NCBI GenBank assembly: GCA_043777895.1
Contig: JAYWHD010000046.1
Location: 1 to 12,503 of the forward strand
DNA from: JBDLSY01 sp043777895
Lineage (GTDB): Bacteria; Pseudomonadota; Gammaproteobacteria; Burkholderiales; Burkholderiaceae_C
Length of the DNA stretch: 12,503 nucleotides
Reading direction: 5' to 3'
In this document: positions 1-6,321 of the stretch, piece after piece
Numbering within the stretch: the stretch's first letter is position 1
How the letters are laid out: each line of letters begins with the position of its first letter
The notes under the pieces: model-generated
Database searches by the model: none
What the model was told of the DNA's origin: nothing
Seen by the model: the letters and a program-made list of their open reading frames with translations, nothing else
Program-made: the position numbers and the translations under genes

Positions 1-242
1 CCTTTTAATCGTAGCTGCTCATCGACTTGCGGACGGCTGCCATGCACAATTACTAAGCGAATACCCAGCACATGAATCAGTGATAAATCTTGTACTAATG
101 CATTTAATTTATCAGCTTGAACTAACTCGCCGCCAAAGCCAATTACAAACGTTTCACCACGAAAGGCATGAATATAAGGGGCAACACTGCGAAAAAAATC
201 AACAAATTGCTCTGATGTAGGCAAAGAAGCAGAAAAATTCAT
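1..242 (-). CDS. argA: Amino-acid N-acetyltransferase (N-acetylglutamate synthase), N-terminal part
   Basis: The first 80 codons of a minus-strand gene are present; the rest lies beyond the left edge. The product would make N-acetylglutamate from glutamate and acetyl-CoA, the first step of arginine synthesis, in the cytoplasm. The visible part is the start of the amino-acid-kinase-like domain. It reads MNFSASLPTSEQFVDFFRSV and continues with APYIHAFRGETFVIGFGGE (residues 21-39) and LGIRLVIVHGSRPQVDEQ (about 60-77), which I recognise as the ArgA family pattern (VxFFRSxAPYIHxFRGKTFV, LVLVHGSRPQ). The ATG at 240-242 comes 2 nt after the pgsA stop, so the two are very probably co-transcribed. There is no Shine-Dalgarno sequence; initiation may depend on translation ending at pgsA. 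The C-terminal GNAT acetyltransferase domain cannot be checked here. Confidence 0.88.
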   Translation of the reverse strand, partial: MNFSASLPTSEQFVDFFRSVAPYIHAFRGETFVIGFGGELVQADKLNALVQDLSLIHVLGIRLVIVHGSRPQVDEQLRLK

Positions 243-244
243 AG

Positions 245-868
245 TTAATTAGTTCGTAAAGCTTTTGCAGCTAACCGAAAATAGTACACCATAGATAATA
301 TAGTTAATAATGCCGCTATCAATAATAGGGCAGTACCGACTGGGCGGGTATGTAGATACTGAACCCCAGTGATATTGCTCATTAGCGGGACAATGCTTAT
401 ATTTATAGTTACATCAAACAGTAGCAGAGGAATGGCAAACATTTGTGTAATAGTTTTGAACTTGCCTAATGAATTAACAGCCACACTCGCTTGTTTACCA
501 ACGCTGGCCATCCATTCACGTAGTGCCGAAATAGTTAATTCGCGTCCAATAATTAAAAAAGCCAAGGCAGCATTGACCCGTTCCATTTCCATTAATACGC
601 ACAAAGCCGCTACTACCATTAACTTGTCGGCAACAGGGTCTAAAAACGCTCCAAAAGCCGAGGACTGATTATATTTTCTAGCAATATAACCATCAAACCA
701 ATCAGTTAAAGCCGCCAGCACAAACAGTAGCATAGAGACTGTATTTTTAGCTGAAGCACTAAGATAAGTATCAGGTAAGTAATGAACACCGACTACCGCA
801 GGAATAAGTGCAATGCGTAGCCACGTGAGACAGGTGGCTAAATTAAAGTGAATGTTAAATCCAGACAT
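245..868 (-). CDS. pgsA: CDP-diacylglycerol--glycerol-3-phosphate 3-phosphatidyltransferase
   Basis: A 207-residue membrane enzyme that joins CDP-diacylglycerol and glycerol-3-phosphate to give phosphatidylglycerophosphate, the precursor of phosphatidylglycerol and cardiolipin. The complete CDP-alcohol phosphotransferase signature DxxDGxxARx8GxxxDxxxD is present: D56, D59, G60, A63, R64, G73, D77, D81. The N-terminal FNLATCLTWLRIALIP is the usual first membrane segment of PgsA; further hydrophobic segments follow around residues 45-55, 83-105, 145-160 and 175-200. I chose ATG 866-868 (MSGFNIHF). A TTG two codons upstream is in frame but has nothing in its favour and lies against the predicted -10 box. 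The stop at 245-247 is 2 nt from argA, giving a two-gene unit. Length is slightly above the usual 180-190 residues. Confidence 0.95.
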   Translation of the reverse strand: MSGFNIHFNLATCLTWLRIALIPAVVGVHYLPDTYLSASAKNTVSMLLFVLAALTDWFDGYIARKYNQSSAFGAFLDPVADKLMVVAALCVLMEMERVNAALAFLIIGRELTISALREWMASVGKQASVAVNSLGKFKTITQMFAIPLLLFDVTINISIVPLMSNITGVQYLHTRPVGTALLLIAALLTILSMVYYFRLAAKALRTN

Positions 869-875
869 AAGCAAA

Positions 876-904
876 ATAATACCAGTGATAGTGTGTTATT
901 ACAA
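876..904 (-). promoter_or_regulatory. Probable pgsA promoter with extended -10, nearly leaderless
   Basis: Read on the minus strand there is TTGTAA (899-904, four of six to TTGACA), a 17-bp spacer, and TATTAT (876-881, five of six to TATAAT) preceded by TGG, an extended -10. Only 7 nt separate the -10 box from the pgsA ATG, so transcription would begin at or within a base or two of the start codon. This is pattern matching by eye in AT-rich DNA. The correct spacing plus the TGn extension make it better than chance, but the start site is not proven. Confidence 0.5.
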
Positions 905-938
905 AAATACACCATTATTTTAGACGAAAGTATCTTTA

Positions 939-982
939 AAGAAAGATTTAAGAAGGATTTAAGAAGGATTTAAGAAGGATTT
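939..982. repeat. 11-bp tandem repeat, four copies
   Basis: Unit AAGAAGGATTT occurs three times exactly (950-960, 961-971, 972-982), preceded by one copy with a single change (AAGAAAGATTT, 939-949). It sits in the 250-bp gap between divergent pgsA and the VirB6-like gene, about 35 bp upstream of the proposed pgsA -35 box. An 11-bp period places each copy on roughly the same face of the helix, which would suit a bound regulator or a bend, but nothing else supports a role. The rest of this gap (983-1124) shows no recognisable gene, only weak promoter-like words such as GGATAATG near 1057. Confidence 0.9.
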
Positions 983-1124
983 CAATAAGCCTATAAATTA
1001 ATTTTTGAGTTGTTTTAAATGTATTCACGTCACATTCATAGTGTGTATTTATAGTTGGATAATGATAAGCTTTACGCAAAAAAGCATTTTTTATAAACGC
1101 TAATTTAATCAATGGAATGGTTAT

Positions 1125-2045
1125 TTGGATTCTTTGTCTTACCCCATCTTTATATTTATTTCTAGTCTAATACGTTACGAATTTAACGTAATAATGGATC
1201 AGGCTTATTTAAATTTTGTATCATCGGTGGTTCATATTGCTGTTGGTGTTGAAGTACTTTATATTATTAATTTTGGCTATTGTATTATGTTTGGTAAGGC
1301 AATTAACTCATCTATTGGTACGCCCAGCATTGAAAAATTGTTGTACCATCTTTTTTTTACAGGGTTTATAGTTGCACTCATTAGTGTTGATAAAACACCT
1401 TTAGATTTGTTATCTGGATTTAGAAGTATGTTGCTGCAAGGCTTAACAAACAGTTCTGAACCCGCAGGACAACAGGTAGCAGATGGCCTGTCAAAAATGC
1501 ACGCAGCTTTTGTGCTTAGCAATGCTTTAACATCATTAACTCACACACAAAACACATCTGATTTAGGAGTTACCAGCATTAATTTAGCTTTAATGACTGA
1601 AGTATCGCCACAAATTACGGCTAGTGTTATGTTACTTATTAATGAGTTAATGGTAAAAATTGGTATGGCTTTGTGTCCTTTAATGATATACGCTGCTTTA
1701 TACCAAAGCACTAAAAACTTATTTAATCGTTGGCTTGTCTATATGCTTGGCTTAACCATTCAAATGGGTATTTTAGCCATTACTACTGTTATAGCGGCTA
1801 AAGTGACTGGTATTTTCTTAGGTACATTTACTACTCTTGCACTGGTTAGCCGAGTGACACAAGGGGTTTACTTTATTTCTGAACTACAACAATCAGCTAT
1901 ACAAGCTGGTTTTAGTATGATAATTACTACTTTATTGCTTTGGTTTCCAAGCAATGCAGGCACTTTTGGTGGCGCTAAACTGTATGATAAAACAACTAAA
2001 AGTAGTCTTGGAACACTAGGTGGTTTACGTAGTAAGTATAAATAA
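1125..2045 (+). CDS. VirB6/TrbL-like type IV secretion inner-membrane protein, orphan
   Basis: A 306-residue polytopic protein resembling VirB6/TrbL, the polytopic inner-membrane subunit of type IV secretion machines. Hydrophobic segments lie near residues 33-56, 72-88, 162-194, 202-245 and 258-274. Features I associate with the family are the LYIINFGYCIMFGK segment after the first helix (44-58) and CPLMIYAALYQSTKNLFNRW (184-203), where a Pro-containing helix leads to an F-x-x-W pair before the next helix. The C-terminus is short and polar, without the long extension seen in some homologues. The start is uncertain. TTG 1125 fits the family's N-terminal layout, with a short amphipathic segment before the first helix. 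The first in-frame ATG is 1194 (MDQAYLNF), which gives 283 residues. Neither has a good ribosome site. No virB4, virB8-11, virD4 or relaxase gene is nearby, so its job is unknown. A T8 run lies at 1351-1358. Confidence 0.7.
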   Translation: MDSLSYPIFIFISSLIRYEFNVIMDQAYLNFVSSVVHIAVGVEVLYIINFGYCIMFGKAINSSIGTPSIEKLLYHLFFTGFIVALISVDKTPLDLLSGFRSMLLQGLTNSSEPAGQQVADGLSKMHAAFVLSNALTSLTHTQNTSDLGVTSINLALMTEVSPQITASVMLLINELMVKIGMALCPLMIYAALYQSTKNLFNRWLVYMLGLTIQMGILAITTVIAAKVTGIFLGTFTTLALVSRVTQGVYFISELQQSAIQAGFSMIITTLLLWFPSNAGTFGGAKLYDKTTKSSLGTLGGLRSKYK

Positions 2046-2104
2046 TGTGTATATTCGTCTATTTTTTATTTACTTGTCTATATAGTGTACAGTATATATT
2101 ATAT

Positions 2105-2146
2105 AATACAATATAGTTAATACAATATAGTTAATACAATATAGTT
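2105..2146. repeat. 14-bp tandem repeat, three exact copies
   Basis: Unit AATACAATATAGTT at 2105-2118, 2119-2132 and 2133-2146, with no mismatches. It fills most of the gap between the convergent ends of the VirB6-like gene (stop 2043-2045) and sco1 (stop 2161-2163). The remainder of the gap is AT-rich, and no GC stem followed by a U run is visible for either gene. Confidence 0.93.
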
Positions 2147-2160
2147 ATTATCTTTTATTA

Positions 2161-2865
2161 TTAAATAATATTTTTTAAATCTTGTACTAAGCTATTTATA
2201 CTTTGCCCATGGCGTACAAACAAACGTATTCGTCCTTGTTTATCAAATACATAACTGGCAGCAGTATGGTCAATACTATAGCTATCAATAGATTTCTCTT
2301 CGTTATCTTTACTATCTTTATTATTTTTAGTGTTTTTAGTATTTTTATTACTCTTATTATCTTTGTTTAAGGTATCTGTACTTTTAGCATAAAAAATCTT
2401 AAATGAATCTGCCGCAGTTTTAGTCGCTAATTCGTCACCGCGTAAAGCAATAAAACTAGTATCAAATGCAGCCGTAAATTGTTGTAATGCAGGGAATGTA
2501 TCACGCTTCGGATCTAATGTAACTAATACGACTTGAATATTTGAAGTATCAATATTCTCTTTTCTTAACGCTTTGAGTGCATAAGCGTAATCTATTAATG
2601 TAGTTGGACACACATCAGGGCAACGCGTAAAACCAAAAAAAACGACTAGTGTTTTACCTTTAAAATTATCTAATTTAACGGCTTTATTATGTATATCATA
2701 CAATACCCAAGGGGCTGTAGCAATGTTTGAACCTGTAATGTCTGTTGCAGTAAATATTAGCGGCTTAGGTGTACACGATGACAGTACTATAATTAATACG
2801 ATACACATATACCATCGGCATATATATAAAGTATTAAATAAATTTTTTTTTAGATGGTTAAACAT
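2161..2865 (-). CDS. SCO1/SenC-type copper chaperone lipoprotein for cytochrome c oxidase
   Basis: A 234-residue thioredoxin-fold lipoprotein of the SCO family, expected to deliver copper to, or reduce, the CuA site of cytochrome c oxidase from the outer face of the inner membrane. A basic N-terminus, hydrophobic stretch (about 20-30) and lipobox LSSC with C31 indicate lipid anchoring. The copper ligands are present: the CPDVC pair C82 and C86 in FFGFTRCPDVCPT, and H200 in DHTAASYVFD. LDPKRDT (117-123) is the usual SCO strand-turn. Between the FKIFY helix (155-159) and H200 lies a lysine/asparagine-rich insert (about 165-190) of seven lysine-led tripeptides, encoded by a 9-bp repeat and absent from typical family members. 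An A9 run covers codons 5-8. The ATG at 2863-2865 has no Shine-Dalgarno sequence. Last gene of the ctaA-ctaB-sco1 set, 130 bp after ctaB. Confidence 0.92.
   Translation of the reverse strand: MFNHLKKNLFNTLYICRWYMCIVLIIVLSSCTPKPLIFTATDITGSNIATAPWVLYDIHNKAVKLDNFKGKTLVVFFGFTRCPDVCPTTLIDYAYALKALRKENIDTSNIQVVLVTLDPKRDTFPALQQFTAAFDTSFIALRGDELATKTAADSFKIFYAKSTDTLNKDNKSNKNTKNTKNNKDSKDNEEKSIDSYSIDHTAASYVFDKQGRIRLFVRHGQSINSLVQDLKNII
2303..2365 (-). repeat. Degenerate 9-bp repeat inside sco1, seven units
   Basis: Seven consecutive 9-bp units on the plus strand (TTATCTTTA, CTATCTTTA, TTATTTTTA, GTGTTTTTA, GTATTTTTA, TTACTCTTA, TTATCTTTG) with no gap between them. Read as coding strand they give one lysine-led tripeptide each (KDN, KSN, KNT and variants). 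The unit size is a multiple of three, so gain or loss of a unit keeps frame. Divergence among the units suggests an older array than the exact intergenic ones. Confidence 0.88.
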
Positions 2866-2875
2866 AGATATATTA

Positions 2876-2902
2876 ATTATTGATTATTGATTATTGATTA
2901 TT
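2876..2902. repeat. 7-bp tandem repeat, about four copies
   Basis: Unit ATTATTG at 2876-2882, 2883-2889 and 2890-2896, plus a partial ATTATT at 2897-2902. It begins 10 bp upstream of the sco1 ATG in the 130-bp gap after ctaB, so it would lie in the sco1 leader. A second 7-bp array follows at 2911. Confidence 0.88.
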
Positions 2903-2910
2903 AGTTATTA

Positions 2911-2936
2911 TTTATTGTTTATTGTTTATTGTTTAT
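2911..2936. repeat. 7-bp tandem repeat, about 3.6 copies
   Basis: Unit TTTATTG at 2911-2917, 2918-2924 and 2925-2931, then TTTAT. It is related to the neighbouring ATTATTG array and may derive from it. Both lie between ctaB and sco1. The rest of the gap (2937-2995) is AT-rich with no gene visible. Confidence 0.88.
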
Positions 2937-2992
2937 GTTTTAAATAGTAATTATTAAGTGTATTTAATCTAAAATACAGTTTAAATTTTATA

Positions 2993-3021
2993 TTTTTATA
3001 TATTTAAAAAATATATTAAAA
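2993..3021 (-). other. AT-only hairpin over the ctaB stop codon
   Basis: An 8-bp perfect stem (2998-3005 with 3009-3016, 3-nt loop) is extended after one T-T mismatch by four more A-T pairs (2993-2996 with 3018-3021). The TAA stop at 2996-2998 is inside the structure. It has no G-C pair and no U run, so it is not a standard terminator, and such palindromes arise easily in AT-rich DNA. Confidence 0.35.
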
Positions 3022-3925
3022 CATAATGGTCTATTAATAATGCTGCAAACAATAACATTAAGTACAGTATAGAATACTTAAATAAACTACGGCTTTTAAT
3101 ATCACTATATTGATGCCATAACTGGTAAGATTGACGCAAAAATTCAATATTTAATAGCATCGCTATTACAAGGTATAAGTCACCACTCATACGAATAATA
3201 TAAGGCAATAGAGTCGTAGCAGTTAATACAATGGTATATAGTAAAATATGCAAACGCGTCATTTCGTTGCCGTGTGTTACAGGCAACATCGGTAAACCAC
3301 TGGCAATATAATCGTCCACACGGTATAAAGCCAACGCCCAAAAATGGGGCGGTGTCCACACAAATATAATTAATACCAATAACCAAGCTTGTTCAGGAAG
3401 GGCATTCGCAACAGAAGCCCACCCCAAAGCAGGCGGCATAGCACCGGATAAGCCACCAATAACAATGTTTTGAGGTGTATTTGGTTTTAACAATAACGTG
3501 TAAATTAAGGCATACCCTACAAAAGTAGCTGCTGTTAGCCAAGCCGTTAAAGGATTAACGTAACCATACAATAAAACAAAGCCTGTACAACCAATCACGC
3601 ACGCAAATAAGGTAATTCGTTGCGGACTAATATCGCCTGCCGCACTGGCACGCCAAGCAGTACGTTTCATTTTTGCATCAGAATGCCGCTCTAGCAAACA
3701 ATTAAACGCAAATGATGCTCCAGCCAATAAGCCAATACCTGCACTCGCGAATAAAACGATACGCCAGTCAGGAACAGTGGGTTTCGCTAAAAACATACCG
3801 ATTATGGCACAGAATACCGCCAATAAAGTAACCCGTGGTTTGGTTAATACCCAATAATGCCCAGCCATTGTTTTAAATGATTGAACCGATGGCAGTATAT
3901 TTTTAAATTGAATGGAATCAGTCAT
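2996..3925 (-). CDS. ctaB: Protoheme IX farnesyltransferase (heme O synthase)
   Basis: A 309-residue UbiA-family prenyltransferase that attaches a farnesyl group to heme b to make heme O, in the inner membrane. About nine hydrophobic segments are visible. The first Asp-rich motif is the variant NCLLERHSDAKMKRT (75-89) in place of the common NxxxDxxxD; the E79, D83, K85 and R88 pattern is typical of betaproteobacterial CtaB, though S82 is at a position usually hydrophobic. The middle LLKPNTPQNIVIGG and SGAMPPALGW, then WTPPHFWALALYRVDDY with GLPMLPVTHG (second motif), are strongly conserved in the family. Its ATG (3923-3925) lies within the last codons of ctaA, sharing an 8-nt overlap (ATGACTGA) that suggests translational coupling. 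CtaA uses its product next. Length is normal. Confidence 0.96.
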   Translation of the reverse strand: MTDSIQFKNILPSVQSFKTMAGHYWVLTKPRVTLLAVFCAIIGMFLAKPTVPDWRIVLFASAGIGLLAGASFAFNCLLERHSDAKMKRTAWRASAAGDISPQRITLFACVIGCTGFVLLYGYVNPLTAWLTAATFVGYALIYTLLLKPNTPQNIVIGGLSGAMPPALGWASVANALPEQAWLLVLIIFVWTPPHFWALALYRVDDYIASGLPMLPVTHGNEMTRLHILLYTIVLTATTLLPYIIRMSGDLYLVIAMLLNIEFLRQSYQLWHQYSDIKSRSLFKYSILYLMLLFAALLIDHYVLIYFLNI

Positions 3926-5003
3926 GAGATGATTGTAGCGGTGTTATCATTTTTGACTGATAGGTATATCTTTTTATTTCGTACATCAAAGCCAACAAAC
4001 GAATGGTAAGCATAATCAATATTGCTGCACCTGCCGTGTGTAAAACAGCGGCTAATAGCGGGTAACCAAAAAATACCGTGCTGATGCCTGTTAATATTTG
4101 TACCGTTAAAACCGCCATTATTCCACGGCGGTATTTTTTAAACAGACTGGCTCTTTTAAGCTTAAGCAAAACAAGTAATGCAATAAGCATTACGGCAACA
4201 GCACTCATACGATGTACCCAATGAATAGCCACTAAAGCTGAAAATGGCAGCCATTCTCCTGTTGTACCTGTTGCCCCTAAATCACGCCATAGAGTAAAGC
4301 CTTTAGCAAAATTCATTTCGGGAATCCATACTCCTTGACACAGTGGAATGGTAGTACACGCTATAGCGGCATAATTAGTACTCACCCAACCGCCTAAAGT
4401 GATTTGAATGGCTAAGGCTAGCAAAAATAACCCAACCCATTTTATCCAGACGGTATAAGGTGAGTTGTCATCAGCAATAGGTGGCATTGAACGTACTGCT
4501 AGCCGTGTGTGCTGCCACACTAATAAAGACAATAAAACTAATCCACCCAATAAATGGGCTGTAACGACTATGGGCATTAATTTAAGCGTCACAGTCCACA
4601 TACCGAATGCACCTTGTAGACAAATCCAAAACAAAATAAACGCCGCTAATTTATAGCCGATTGATAAATAAGCACGCCATTTAATAGCCATACCTAATAA
4701 AGCAATACACAGCACGCCTAAAATAGTGGCAACATAGCGATGAATCATTTCTATCCATGCTTTAAAATGTGTAACTGCACCATCTGGACGCAAAGATTCC
4801 TCTAAGGTAATATATGTTTGTGCGTGCCAAGGCGTTGCTTGAGCATAACAACCTGGCCAATCAGGGCAGCCTAAGCCACTATCGCTAAGCCGCACGTAAG
4901 CACCAAATACAATTAAGTCAAACGTTAAAAATAGAGTTAAAGTTAGCCATCGTAAATAAATTTTAGTATATCTATTGGGTGTAGTGTGTGTAGCTTTGTT
5001 CAT
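3918..5003 (-). CDS. ctaA: Heme A synthase (COX15/CtaA family)
   Basis: A 361-residue inner-membrane protein that oxidises the C8 methyl of heme O to the formyl of heme A. Eight hydrophobic segments are arranged as two four-helix halves. Heme-ligand and conserved positions are visible: EMIHRY (H88) and VTAHLLGG (H150) in the first half, IHWVHR (H261/H264) and LHTAGAA (H322) in the second. Cysteine pairs C46/C52 in GCPDWPGC and C216/C222 occupy the external loops, as in the type with paired cysteines. The start is ATG 5001-5003, supported by the RWLTLTLFLTFDLIVFGAYVRLS first helix at the usual distance. The leader is an A-rich 7-bp array with no Shine-Dalgarno sequence. Oxidase structural genes (ctaC, ctaD, ctaE, cox11) that often precede it are replaced by xseA. 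Confidence 0.96.
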   Translation of the reverse strand: MNKATHTTPNRYTKIYLRWLTLTLFLTFDLIVFGAYVRLSDSGLGCPDWPGCYAQATPWHAQTYITLEESLRPDGAVTHFKAWIEMIHRYVATILGVLCIALLGMAIKWRAYLSIGYKLAAFILFWICLQGAFGMWTVTLKLMPIVVTAHLLGGLVLLSLLVWQHTRLAVRSMPPIADDNSPYTVWIKWVGLFLLALAIQITLGGWVSTNYAAIACTTIPLCQGVWIPEMNFAKGFTLWRDLGATGTTGEWLPFSALVAIHWVHRMSAVAVMLIALLVLLKLKRASLFKKYRRGIMAVLTVQILTGISTVFFGYPLLAAVLHTAGAAILIMLTIRLLALMYEIKRYTYQSKMITPLQSSHD

Positions 5004-5019
5004 AATTTTTATGGTTTTT

Positions 5020-5061
5020 ATTTTTTATTTTTTATTTTTTATTTTTTATTTTTTATTTTTT
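5020..5061. repeat. 7-bp tandem repeat, six copies, in the ctaA leader
   Basis: Unit ATTTTTT occurs six times exactly (5020-5061). On the coding strand of ctaA this is repeated AAAAAAT ending 16 nt before the ATG. It would give an A-rich unstructured leader that could stand in for a Shine-Dalgarno site through ribosomal protein S1. It is a likely slippage site: each step would shift leader or promoter spacing by 7 bp. A further direct repeat TTAATATTACTT is present twice at 5061-5072 and 5073-5084. Confidence 0.93.
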
Positions 5062-5096
5062 TAATATTACTTTTAATATTACTTATTAGTATTAGT

Positions 5097-5134
5097 AGTA
5101 ATATATATATGCTATATAATATGTATATATTACT
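5097..5134 (-). other. AT-rich hairpin over the xseA stop codon
   Basis: A perfect 11-bp inverted repeat (AGTAATATATA at 5097-5107 with TATATATTACT at 5124-5134). Two more A-T pairs and G-U wobbles extend it to about 14 pairs around a loop of about 10 nt. It overlaps the first two bases of the xseA stop (5133-5135). No U run follows on the minus strand, where the next sequence is A-rich, so it may be an mRNA 3' end stabiliser or simply AT palindromy. Confidence 0.4.
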
Positions 5135-6314
5135 ATTGAACAGTTACTACTTGATGCCCTTGAGCATAGTGAATATATACTGTAGTATTAGGTTGGGCTG
5201 GAGACAACAAAGGCTTGCCATGACTGTCTAATACCATAGCATAACCCCGTTCTAACACTTTATGGGGTGATAAAGCATTTAAATGTATAGATAGACGCTG
5301 TATAGTATGCTGATGCTGGGTCATTTGCCGCAAAATAGTATGTTGTAATCGCCCACGCAAATGATTGAGTTGATTGATTTGTACACTTAATTTATTTTTT
5401 GGATTAACACAATTTAAACGGTACTGCAAATAATCTACTGTTTGATAACGCTTCGCTAAATAAGTCTGAATACTGTGTTGCATTTTAGCTTGTAATACAA
5501 ATAATCGCTCAAAACACACTGATTGAGGCACTGCACACAATTCTGCCGCCGCAGTCGGGGTAGGTGCGCGTATATCAGCTACATAATCCGCTAAAGTAAA
5601 GTCTGTTTCATGACCGATACCACTAATGACAGGCATTGTACAGGCCGCAATCGCTCTGGCTAAGCCTTCATCATTAAAAGCATTTAAATCTTCCATACTA
5701 CCGCCGCCACGACACACCAATAATATATCCACTTCAGCACGCTGGCTTGCCAGTAAAACCGCTGCCGTCAATTGTGCTGCAGCTAAAACACCTTGTACAG
5801 CACTGGAATATACAATTAATTGGACATAAGGTGCGCGGCGACTCAAGCTAACGGCTACATCACGCAATACCGCCGATTGTAGTGAAGTGACAATCCCTAT
5901 ACGGCGTACATAATGTGGCAAAGGGCGTTTTCGGGCTTGATTCAATAAACCTTCATGCTCAAGTCGTTGTTTTCTTTGTAAAAAAATTTCATACAAAATA
6001 CCTTGACCAGCGGTTTTCCAGCTGTCAACTCTTAATTGATAATCACCGCGTGGCTCGTATACAGTGACTTTAGCATGTACTTCAATTAGTTCGCCTTCAC
6101 GGGGAAGCCGCTCACACAGTTGTGCACGCATTTTAAATAACACACAATTAATACTGGCTTGACTGTCTTTAAGTACAAAATAGATATGACCACTGGCATA
6201 GCGTTTAATCCCTTGTACTTCGCCACAAATATGCAACATTGGCAAATAGGTGTCTAATAATTCAGCAACGTTGGTATTTAAATCGCTAACAGATAACACA
6301 TTTAAAATATTCAT
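5133..6314 (-). CDS. xseA: Exodeoxyribonuclease VII large subunit
   Basis: A 393-residue large subunit of exonuclease VII, which with XseB degrades single-stranded DNA to oligonucleotides during repair. The N-terminal OB-fold runs about 10-105 (NVAELLDTYLPMLHICGEVQ, SGHIYFVLKDSQASINCVLF, YEPRGDYQL). The catalytic region holds GIVTSLQSAVLRDV, VCRGGGSMEDLNAFNDEGLARAIAA, ISGIGHETDFTLADYVADIRAPTPTAAAE; these are near-invariant in the family. A coiled-coil stretch (about 270-345) and the C-terminal HKVLERGYAMV motif follow. The protein is somewhat short compared with the 400-450 residues usual, mostly in the coiled coil. The ATG at 6312-6314 is well placed, since the OB-fold begins directly after it. 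It is separated from pgi by 72 bp containing a 9-bp array and could be co-transcribed with it. xseB is not in the window. Confidence 0.96.
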   Translation of the reverse strand: MNILNVLSVSDLNTNVAELLDTYLPMLHICGEVQGIKRYASGHIYFVLKDSQASINCVLFKMRAQLCERLPREGELIEVHAKVTVYEPRGDYQLRVDSWKTAGQGILYEIFLQRKQRLEHEGLLNQARKRPLPHYVRRIGIVTSLQSAVLRDVAVSLSRRAPYVQLIVYSSAVQGVLAAAQLTAAVLLASQRAEVDILLVCRGGGSMEDLNAFNDEGLARAIAACTMPVISGIGHETDFTLADYVADIRAPTPTAAAELCAVPQSVCFERLFVLQAKMQHSIQTYLAKRYQTVDYLQYRLNCVNPKNKLSVQINQLNHLRGRLQHTILRQMTQHQHTIQRLSIHLNALSPHKVLERGYAMVLDSHGKPLLSPAQPNTTVYIHYAQGHQVVTVQ

Positions 6315-6321
6315 ATTAATA

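Noticed and set aside
1035..1063. Promoter for the VirB6-like gene (TTCATA, 17 bp, GATAAT)
   Set aside because: The -10 is fair but the -35 is poor, and such words are common in this AT content; too weak to list.
2876..2936. CRISPR-like array
   Set aside because: The 7-bp units abut without spacers, so it is a simple tandem repeat.
5020..5062. T-rich array as an intrinsic terminator
   Set aside because: No GC-rich stem precedes it on the plus strand, where no gene ends, and on the minus strand it reads as A, not U.
4986..5231. Plus-strand open frame of 81 codons rich in Phe, Leu and Ile
   Set aside because: It is made by the poly-T array and antisense xseA sequence and resembles no protein.
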